This document shows, piece after piece, positions 13,230 through 19,585 of a stretch of DNA of 34,084 nucleotides. The position numbers and the translations under genes are program-made. The stretch comes from a virus, in the IMG/VR virus record IMGVR_UViG_3300035689_000053, positions 1 to 34,084 of that record; one strand, 5' to 3'. How positions within the stretch are numbered: the stretch's first letter is position 1; every line of letters starts with the position of its first letter. The notes beneath the pieces are model-generated. The model did not search any database and had not been told where the DNA came from. It was given only the letters and a program-made list of their open reading frames with translations.

Positions 13230-15085
13230 GTTTTGTAACGCTAGATTTTGAAACGTATTACGCCAAGGACTTCAGCCTTAGCAGGTTGACTACTGAGGAG
13301 TACGTACGCAATCCTAAGTTTGAAGTTATAGGCGTGTCGATGAAGATCGACGATGACGCCCCGATGTGGTTCAGCGGTACGCATGCCGAGATCAAGGCAT
13401 GGCTTGGGCAAGTTGATTGGAGCAACTCCGCGCTGCTCTGCCATAATACTCAATTCGATGGTGCGATCCTGTCGTTCATCTTCAACATAGTCCCGGCGTA
13501 CTACTTTGATACGCTGTGTATGGCACGTGCAATACATGGTGTTGATGCGGGAGGTTCGCTGGCCGCACTAGTCGAGCGGTACTCGTTGGGTAAGAAAGGT
13601 ACAGAGGTTGTCAACGCTCTTGGCAAACGCCGCGCTGACTTCAACAAAGAAGAACTTGAGCGTTATGCGGAATACTGCATAAACGACACTCAACTCACCT
13701 TCAGGTTGTTCAACGCTCTGCTTGCCGAAGGGTTCCCGCAGTCCGAACTAGACCTCATCGACATGACGCTGCGTATGTATACGCAACCTGTGCTGCATGT
13801 TGACGACGCCTTGTTGCTACAGCGTCTTGAAGAAATCAAACAGGAGAAGTCTGAACTGCTGCGCGGTCTGATGGACAAACTCGGCGCGGCTACCGAAGAA
13901 GATGTACGCAAGAAGTTGGCAAGCAACCCGCAGTTCGCTGCTGTCTTAAAAGAACACGGTGTCGAGCCGCCCAAGAAAGTCAGTGTCACAACGAACAAGG
14001 AAACTTTCGCTCTCGCCAAGAACGACGAGGGCTTTATCGCATTACTGGAATCCGATAACCCGCTTGTACAGCAACTGTGCGCCGTGCGTTTGGGTACTAA
14101 GTCAACCATAGAGGAGTCACGCATTGAACGCTTTATCGGTATTGGTGCTAGGAATCGCGGTCGGCTACCTATCCCGCTCAAGTATTACGGCGCTCACACA
14201 GGCCGTTGGGCCGGGACTGACTCGGTTAATTTCCAGAACCTGCCTAGCCGCGACAAGAAAAAGAAGACACTGAAGAACTCGGTGATCGCGCCCGAAGGCC
14301 ACACCGTTATTAACTGTGACAGTTCACAAATCGAAGCACGGGTTCTGGCGTGGTTTGCAGGAGAGCATGCTCTGGTTGAGCAGTTCCGCGAGGGTGATGA
14401 CGTATACAGCAGGTTCGCTAGCAAGATTTACAAGCGACCGATCAGCAAGGCCGATCCCGTCGAACGGTTCGTAGGTAAGACCTGCATCCTTGGACTTGGC
14501 TACGGCACGGGCGCAGCGAAGTTACGGCACACTCTGAAGACGCAGCCGCCGGGAGCCGACTTGCCAGAGGACGAGTGCAAGCAGATCGTGAACTTGTATC
14601 GCAGCATCAACGACAAGATCGTGGACTTGTGGCGTGATTCAGAGATGGCGCTGAGTCATATCGCAGGTTGGACTAGCGAGATGAATGAGTATTCGTTGGG
14701 GCAACACGATGCAGTAAGAGTAAACAGCACAGGTCTACGACTGCCTAATGGATTGTATATCCGATACCCGAATTTGCGTATCGAAGATGAACGCATGACC
14801 TACGACTCCCGCAAGGGTGCTGTATCTATCTGGGGAGGTTCGGTAGTCGAGAACGTGGTGCAGGCACTTGCTCGTATCATCGTGGCTGAGCAGATGCTTA
14901 AACTACGTGAGCGATACAGGCCCGTGCTGACCGTGCATGACGCTGCCGTTATCGTGGTACGCACGAGTGAACTTCAAGACGCCCTTGCGTTCATAACACA
15001 AGTAATGTCTACTCCACCGGACTGGGCTAAAGGTCTGCCTGTGGCCTGTGAGACTAAACACGGACAGTCTTATGGAGAGTGCTGA
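13226..15085 (+). CDS. Family A DNA polymerase with 3'-5' exonuclease (Leu762 type)
   Basis: A 619-residue replicative polymerase. The exonuclease domain shows DFE (D7, E9), HNTQFD (73-78) and YCINDTQ (D154). The polymerase domain shows motif A INCDSSQIEAR (D365), motif B R414-x3-K418-x3-L422-GLGYG and motif C TVHDAA (D572). Position 422 matches E. coli Pol I Phe762 and is Leu; the Glu usually after the motif C Asp is Ala573. The ATG at 13226 is chosen over 13211 because it gives the ATGA overlap and starts next to the exonuclease motif. It copies the phage genome with the SNF2 helicase and primase-helicase downstream. Confidence 0.93.
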   Translation: MSFVTLDFETYYAKDFSLSRLTTEEYVRNPKFEVIGVSMKIDDDAPMWFSGTHAEIKAWLGQVDWSNSALLCHNTQFDGAILSFIFNIVPAYYFDTLCMARAIHGVDAGGSLAALVERYSLGKKGTEVVNALGKRRADFNKEELERYAEYCINDTQLTFRLFNALLAEGFPQSELDLIDMTLRMYTQPVLHVDDALLLQRLEEIKQEKSELLRGLMDKLGAATEEDVRKKLASNPQFAAVLKEHGVEPPKKVSVTTNKETFALAKNDEGFIALLESDNPLVQQLCAVRLGTKSTIEESRIERFIGIGARNRGRLPIPLKYYGAHTGRWAGTDSVNFQNLPSRDKKKKTLKNSVIAPEGHTVINCDSSQIEARVLAWFAGEHALVEQFREGDDVYSRFASKIYKRPISKADPVERFVGKTCILGLGYGTGAAKLRHTLKTQPPGADLPEDECKQIVNLYRSINDKIVDLWRDSEMALSHIAGWTSEMNEYSLGQHDAVRVNSTGLRLPNGLYIRYPNLRIEDERMTYDSRKGAVSIWGGSVVENVVQALARIIVAEQMLKLRERYRPVLTVHDAAVIVVRTSELQDALAFITQVMSTPPDWAKGLPVACETKHGQSYGEC

Positions 15086-15257
15086 TCGTATAAAGGAACT
15101 TGAGGCAGAAGTTACTCTGCTGAAGGAGCACATACGGTTGGAGGAAATCTACATGAAGACTTTGAGAGAACTGAACAATAGTTACTGGAAGACCATAGTT
15201 AAGCAGCGCAAACAACTGGCTGACTTGGGTGTCCACGTTAAGGGTGACAACGAATGA
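15072..15257 (+). CDS. Small coiled-coil protein overlapping the polymerase end
   Basis: A 61-residue protein, mostly one charged helix (RIKELEAEVTLLKEHIRLEE) with heptad leucines. The ATG at 15072 overlaps the polymerase end by 14 bases and precedes the nuclease gene by ATGA overlap. A start further upstream at 15048 is possible. It may be an accessory subunit, but this is inference. Confidence 0.5.
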   Translation: MESADRIKELEAEVTLLKEHIRLEEIYMKTLRELNNSYWKTIVKQRKQLADLGVHVKGDNE

Positions 15258-15907
15258 TTCAATGGTCGTACAGTAGCCTTAAAGACTTTGTGAACTGCCC
15301 TCGGCAGTATTACGAAGTTAAGGTTGCCAAGTCTGTAACTAAGAAAGTTACAGAGCAGATGTTGTATGGAACGGAGGTTCACAAGGCTGTCGAAGACTAC
15401 GTTCGCGAAGGCAAGCCGCTTGCCAAGCACTACGCACACTACAAGCCTGTGCTTGATGAACTCTTGAAGATACCGGGAAACCGATACCCCGAATATCAGA
15501 TGGGGCTGCGACTGGACAAGACGCCGTGTGAGTTTGACGACGAGAACCGTTGGGTTCGTGGGATTGTTGATTTGCTGATCGTGGACGGTGAGGATGCATA
15601 CATCATCGACTACAAGACCGGCAGCAATAAGTATCCTGACCCGAAGCAGTTGAAGTTGATGGCGTTGATGACTTACTGCCACTTCCCAGAGGTGGTCAAC
15701 ATCAAGGCGGGACTGCTGTTCATAACTAGGAACTCGTTCGTGCCGGAAGAGTATTCGCGTTCTGATATAAACAAACTCTGGATGGAGTTTGCATCCGATT
15801 TGAATAGATTAGAGTTATCGTACGAAAACAACATGTGGCCTGAGAAACCAACTGGCTTGTGCGGTTGGTGTCCGGTCGAGAAATGTAAGTTCTACAAGGT
15901 GAGGTAG
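15254..15907 (+). CDS. Cas4/RecB-like PD-(D/E)XK nuclease with Fe-S cysteines
   Basis: A 217-residue protein. Catalytic residues are H43 (YGTEVHKAVE), D106 (GIVDLLIVD) and D119-Y-K121 in IIDYKTG, with the Q-containing helix KQLKLMALM after it. Four cysteines, C15 in NCPRQYY and C203, C206, C211 in CGWCPVEKC, match the layout of a 4Fe-4S cluster as in Cas4 and AddB-type nucleases. It likely acts as a single-strand exonuclease in phage replication or recombination. There are no Cas1, Cas2 or CRISPR repeats nearby, so an adaptation role is unlikely. Confidence 0.88.
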   Translation: MIQWSYSSLKDFVNCPRQYYEVKVAKSVTKKVTEQMLYGTEVHKAVEDYVREGKPLAKHYAHYKPVLDELLKIPGNRYPEYQMGLRLDKTPCEFDDENRWVRGIVDLLIVDGEDAYIIDYKTGSNKYPDPKQLKLMALMTYCHFPEVVNIKAGLLFITRNSFVPEEYSRSDINKLWMEFASDLNRLELSYENNMWPEKPTGLCGWCPVEKCKFYKVR

Positions 15908-15909
15908 TT

Positions 15910-16164
15910 ATGCCGTATGTAAACAAGCCGCGCCCCTACAAGCATGAGTACAAAAAGCAGGTAGCGCGTGACGAACATGAAGATCGTATGGAGCGACAAC
16001 GTGCGCGTCGGTCGTACGACAAAAAAGGCATTGACCGAAAAGGTAAAGATGTGGCACATGTAAGGGCGTTGTCGAAAGGCGGCACCAACCGCGACGGCAC
16101 TCGTCTACAGGCACCATCTAAGAATCGTTCGTTCCGTCGCAAGTCGAGCGGAGCGATGAAGTAA
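15910..16164 (+). CDS. Small basic HNH-like protein
   Basis: An 84-residue very basic protein. The C-terminal half, DVAHVRALSKGGTNRDGTRLQ followed by SKNRS, resembles the core of a reduced HNH nuclease (His, GG, Asn) but lacks the full His-Asn-His triad I would expect. The N-terminal 45 residues are Arg/Lys-rich helices. A nucleic-acid-binding role is likely; nuclease activity is uncertain. Confidence 0.6.
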   Translation: MPYVNKPRPYKHEYKKQVARDEHEDRMERQRARRSYDKKGIDRKGKDVAHVRALSKGGTNRDGTRLQAPSKNRSFRRKSSGAMK

Positions 16165-16215
16165 TTCAACGTAAGGCGTGAGTGCGTTGGATGGGGTTTT
16201 CTTTCACCCTTCCCC

Positions 16216-16304
16216 TGCGGGAGTGATACCGCAAACCGCGTCAGTTGACGGTAAGGCACCCGCGTGTTGGGCACCCCCCGCACAGCCTCCACCTTAAGCG
16301 TCAA
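16216..16304 (+). ncRNA. Structured non-coding stretch (candidate leader or small RNA)
   Basis: In the 181-base gap before the SNF2 gene, TGCGG (16216-16220) pairs with CCGCA (16229-16233). A longer stem has TTGACG (16245-16250) with CGTCAA (16299-16304) and TAAGG (16252-16256) with CCTTA (16292-16296). The second stem abuts the terminator hairpin at 16305. No open frame here looks coding. It may be a riboregulator or a small RNA ended by the terminator. Confidence 0.4.
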
Positions 16305-16330
16305 CCGTCTGGCCCACGAGACGGGCTTTT
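16305..16330 (+). terminator. Intrinsic terminator before the SNF2 helicase gene
   Basis: CCGTCT (16305-16310) pairs with AGACGG (16319-16324) across an 8-base loop, followed by GCTTTT. The stem is short and the T-run only four bases, so efficiency may be partial. It ends 15 bases before the helicase ATG. Confidence 0.55.
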
Positions 16331-16345
16331 ACAAATAGGTACAGT

Positions 16346-17935
16346 ATGAACATAGTTGAAAACCAAGCATTACAGTTCAGTATTCCTTACAACCTTGCTG
16401 ACGATATCTACAGTCATGTAGAGAAGTGCGAGATCACTAAGTCACAAGGCAACAGTAAAGAAATAGTTTTGTTCTGGGATCACAAGGAAGTATCTGTAGC
16501 AAGCGCCATCATTGATCAGGCGCAGCCGAACATAACTCTTCCAAAACTTCCTTCACCCATATTGCGAGACTACAACTGGCCCGGCGTATACAAGCCGTTT
16601 GAACATCAGCGAGACACGGCTTCGTTCCTGTCCGTTAGACAACGTGCGTTCTGTTTCAACGAGGCAGGTACGGGCAAGACATCCGCTGCTATCTGGGCCG
16701 CTGACTATCTAATGAACTTAGGGATCATCAAGAAAGTCTTGGTGGTCTGTCCTCTATCTATCATGTATTCGGCGTGGCAAGCAGATGTCTTTAGGACTGC
16801 CATGCACCGTACGTGCGCCGTGGCCTACGGCACGAGCGAGAAAAGAAAGAAGATCATTGAGAGCGAGTACGACTTCACGATCATCAACTACGACGGCACA
16901 CACGTGGTGTTCGATGAACTCGTCGCTGCCAAGTTCGACTTGATCATTGTTGACGAGGCAAACGCTTACAAAACGGCATCGACGAAGCGATGGAAGACCC
17001 TAGCCAAACTACTCACGCCCGACACGTGGCTATGGATGATGACTGGCACACCCGCCTCACAGTCACCTGTTGATGCGTTTGGTCTTGCAAGACTCGTGTC
17101 GCCCCAGCGCGTGCCGAAGTTCACGACGGCGTGGCGAGATAAAGTTATGCAGCAGGTAAGCCGCTTTAAGTGGTTGCCTAGACCGACGCACAAAGAAGAA
17201 GTACACCGAGCGTTACAGCCCGCAGTGAGGTACTCCAAGAAAGAGTGTCTTGATCTACCAGAACTTACTTATCAGACACGCGATGTGCCGCTTACTTCGC
17301 AGGTAGCAAAGTATTACAAAACGCTAAAGCAGCAGATGCTGATTGAAGCAGCAGGGGAACAAATCTCCGCCGTAAACGCAGCAGCATCGTTGAATAAACT
17401 TCTACAGATCAGCGGCGGTGCGGTGTATACCGACAAGCAGCAAGTCATTGAGTTCGACATCTCTCCGCGACTGCGCGAACTGAAAGATGTACTTGATGAA
17501 ACGTCAAACAAGGTTGTAGTATTTGTTCCGTACATCCATACTATTGATGTAGTCACGAAGTTCTTAACTAGCGAAGGTTTCACGAGCGAGGTCATACAGG
17601 GTTCAGTTGCAGCACAAGAACGCGCAGAGATCATCAAACGATTCCAATCTTTGACCGACCCGCGAGTGCTTGTGATTCAGCCGCAATCTGCAGCGCACGG
17701 CATCACGCTAACTGCTGCTGACACCGTTGTGTTCTGGTCGCCAGTGATGAGCGTAGAGACTTATCTGCAGTGCATCGGACGTATTGAACGAGTCGGGCAG
17801 AAGAACAAGATGACTGTTGTTCACCTGCAAGGCTCGGATGTTGAGAAGAAGATGTATGCCATGCTGCAAGGCAAGGTAGACAGTCATCAAAAAATAGTTG
17901 ACCTGTACAGTAACGTAATCAGTGAGGAGGCATAG
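16346..17935 (+). CDS. SNF2-type superfamily 2 helicase
   Basis: A 529-residue helicase with a preceding FEHQRDTASF Q-like motif, motif I NEAGTGKTSAA (about 104-114), motif II DEAN (203-206), motif III MMTGTPAS and motif VI QCIGRIERVGQ. The GRIERVGQ form is typical of SNF2-like phage helicases. The family translocates on double-stranded DNA; here it probably serves phage replication or recombination. The ATG has only a weak AGGT upstream. DEAN replaces the common DEAH, a substitution near but not in the metal-binding Asp-Glu pair. Confidence 0.88.
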   Translation: MNIVENQALQFSIPYNLADDIYSHVEKCEITKSQGNSKEIVLFWDHKEVSVASAIIDQAQPNITLPKLPSPILRDYNWPGVYKPFEHQRDTASFLSVRQRAFCFNEAGTGKTSAAIWAADYLMNLGIIKKVLVVCPLSIMYSAWQADVFRTAMHRTCAVAYGTSEKRKKIIESEYDFTIINYDGTHVVFDELVAAKFDLIIVDEANAYKTASTKRWKTLAKLLTPDTWLWMMTGTPASQSPVDAFGLARLVSPQRVPKFTTAWRDKVMQQVSRFKWLPRPTHKEEVHRALQPAVRYSKKECLDLPELTYQTRDVPLTSQVAKYYKTLKQQMLIEAAGEQISAVNAAASLNKLLQISGGAVYTDKQQVIEFDISPRLRELKDVLDETSNKVVVFVPYIHTIDVVTKFLTSEGFTSEVIQGSVAAQERAEIIKRFQSLTDPRVLVIQPQSAAHGITLTAADTVVFWSPVMSVETYLQCIGRIERVGQKNKMTVVHLQGSDVEKKMYAMLQGKVDSHQKIVDLYSNVISEEA

Positions 17936-18336
17936 TGAATACGGTGAATACAGAACAGTTAGTCGAAGCGTTTATTGCCATACGTGATCAACGCGAAAGA
18001 TTACTACGTGAATTTGAGGCTGCTGACAAAGCACTCAAAGACGAAGCCACACAGATCGAAGCCGCGCTACTCGACATCTGCAACTCGGTGAACGCTGACA
18101 GTATCAAGACTGGTCACGGCACCGTTATGCGGAAGTTGAACGAGCGTTTCTTCTGCCAAGACTGGGATAACTTTTACAAGTTTGTTCTTGATAACGAGGC
18201 TCCGCACTTGCTTGAGCGGCGTATACATCAGAGCAACTTCAGAGAGTTTCTCAACGGTCATGAAGATGACGGGCTACCTCCCGGCATCAACGTGATGCGA
18301 GAGTTCGGTGTAACAGTACGCAAAAACAGTAAGTGA
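17935..18336 (+). CDS. Hypothetical protein of the replication block
   Basis: A 133-residue protein. Residues about 8-48 form a charged coiled coil; the remainder (KTGHGTVMRKLNERFFCQDWDNFYKF pattern, split over 55-85) looks like a compact alpha/beta domain that I have seen in other phages without a known role. GAGGAGG (17924-17930) is only four bases before the GTG at 17935; a second GTG at 17944 is possible. It sits between the helicase and a possible ssDNA-binding protein. Confidence 0.65.
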   Translation: MNTVNTEQLVEAFIAIRDQRERLLREFEAADKALKDEATQIEAALLDICNSVNADSIKTGHGTVMRKLNERFFCQDWDNFYKFVLDNEAPHLLERRIHQSNFREFLNGHEDDGLPPGINVMREFGVTVRKNSK

Positions 18337-18342
18337 GGATTT

Positions 18343-19197
18343 ATGAGTAACGACATCATAGTCAGTTTGAAGAACCAGATCGCCACGGTGCAGACTGGAC
18401 TCGACGATGACACTCGTGCCGTAGCCGGTGGCGGCACTGGCGGGGTCAAGCGCATCAGCATCAAGGGCGGCGTATTCCGCAAGATGGCAGGTGGCAAGGA
18501 AGTCGCGTCTATCGAAGACCGGCACATGAACGTCATCTTTGTGAAGATGGCTCACACCGCTAGCCGCACCTACTACTCTGGTGCATACAAGGAAGGCGAG
18601 AAGATCGCACCTATCTGCTGGTCAACCGACTCCAAGACGCCTGACGTTGAGGTAAAGAATCCTCAAGCCAAGTCTTGCGATTCTTGCCAGTGGTCGGTCA
18701 AGGGATCGGGTCAGGGTGGCAGCGGCGCGGCATGCCGTTTGTCTTGGCGAACTGCGGTTGTGCTGCCGAATAACCCCGGCGGTGATGTCATGCAGTTGGT
18801 GCTTCCTGCAACGTCTTGCTTTGGCAAGGAAGAAGGCGGCAAGTATCCGTTCCGTCCCTACATTCAGATGTTGGCTAGCAACGACATTTCGGCAGGGCGT
18901 GTTGTAACTAAGATGCAGTTCGACACTAAGTCGCCTGTACCGAAGGTGCTGTTCTCACCCGTTGCAGCGGTGGACGAATCGGATATTGAAGTTATTACCC
19001 GTCAGCGCAACTCGGCAGCGGCAGAAGCAGCCGTTAAGTTGACTGTGTATCAAGCAGACGAAGGTGAGACTTCTGGCCCCATCGTCACTGGCCCTGCTGC
19101 TTTGCAGGAACCGAAGTTGCGTGAGCCAACTAAGAAAGCCGAGGCTGCTCCGAACGGGGACGTTGCCGACGTTGTCAAGAAGTGGGCGAAGAAGTAA
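18343..19197 (+). CDS. Possible ssDNA-binding or replication accessory protein
   Basis: A 284-residue protein I do not firmly recognise. It has a Gly-rich segment (25-35), a CDSC pair near residue 110 followed by two further cysteines (ACRLSW, TSCFGK), which could bind zinc or an Fe-S cluster, and a flexible Ala/Pro/Glu-rich C-terminus ending in a lysine tail. The position between helicase and primase genes and the OB-like beta-rich centre make a single-strand binding role plausible, but this is inference from context. Confidence 0.6.
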   Translation: MSNDIIVSLKNQIATVQTGLDDDTRAVAGGGTGGVKRISIKGGVFRKMAGGKEVASIEDRHMNVIFVKMAHTASRTYYSGAYKEGEKIAPICWSTDSKTPDVEVKNPQAKSCDSCQWSVKGSGQGGSGAACRLSWRTAVVLPNNPGGDVMQLVLPATSCFGKEEGGKYPFRPYIQMLASNDISAGRVVTKMQFDTKSPVPKVLFSPVAAVDESDIEVITRQRNSAAAEAAVKLTVYQADEGETSGPIVTGPAALQEPKLREPTKKAEAAPNGDVADVVKKWAKK

Positions 19198-19206
19198 GGA
19201 GTTACC

Positions 19207-19518
19207 ATGCCTCGCTCATACGGCGACAAGTTCTTAGTCGCGCTAAAAGACGGAGACCCCAACCGCTTGGGGGTGAAACTTGGCAGAGTATGTGTCGAGG
19301 CTAACCTCCCTGCGGCTTACGTGGCTAAAGCGTTGGATACGTCACGAACTACGGTCTATGCGTGGTTCAGAGGACAGGGTATAAGGGAAGAGAAGCGCAC
19401 TCGTATCGAAGCCTTCATCTACCTCATTGAGGAAGACATGAAGCAGGGTGTACTTCCCGCTCGTAACTCTCTCGACGCGAAGATATACATCTCTCAAATG
19501 CTGGGAGGGAATCTTTGA
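19207..19518 (+). CDS. HTH DNA-binding protein
   Basis: A 103-residue protein. Residues about 38-62 (NLPAAYVAKALDTSRTTVYA, then WFRGQ) form a Cro/CI-like helix-turn-helix; the C-terminal helix may mediate dimerisation. It ends directly before a strong terminator. It is one of two proteins with a recognisable HTH here (the other is the DUF3310 fusion), so it is a candidate binder of the repeated palindrome, though nothing in the sequence proves the link. GGAG precedes the ATG. Confidence 0.75.
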   Translation: MPRSYGDKFLVALKDGDPNRLGVKLGRVCVEANLPAAYVAKALDTSRTTVYAWFRGQGIREEKRTRIEAFIYLIEEDMKQGVLPARNSLDAKIYISQMLGGNL

Positions 19519-19542
19519 TTTAGGTTTGTTTGACACCTCTCT

Positions 19543-19571
19543 GGCGGGGGACTGCTGACCCCGCCTTTTTT
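19543..19571 (+). terminator. Strong intrinsic terminator before the primase-helicase gene
   Basis: GGCGGGG (19543-19549) pairs perfectly with CCCCGCC (19559-19565) across a 9-base loop and is followed by six Ts. It ends 14 bases before the ATG of the primase-helicase gene, with no promoter visible between. Confidence 0.85.
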
Positions 19572-19585
19572 ATCTGTGGCAGTGT

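Noticed and set aside
14315-14328. TGTGACAGTTCACA, CRP-like palindrome
   Set aside because: It lies in codons of polymerase motif A, where protein sequence is fixed, and differs in core from the repeated palindrome.
18094-18108. Possible further palindrome copy (GCTGACAGTATCAAG)
   Set aside because: Four mismatches including one in the core; expected by chance.
19530-19535. TTGACA as a -35 box for the primase-helicase gene
   Set aside because: No -10 box at a suitable distance; the position is inside the terminator.
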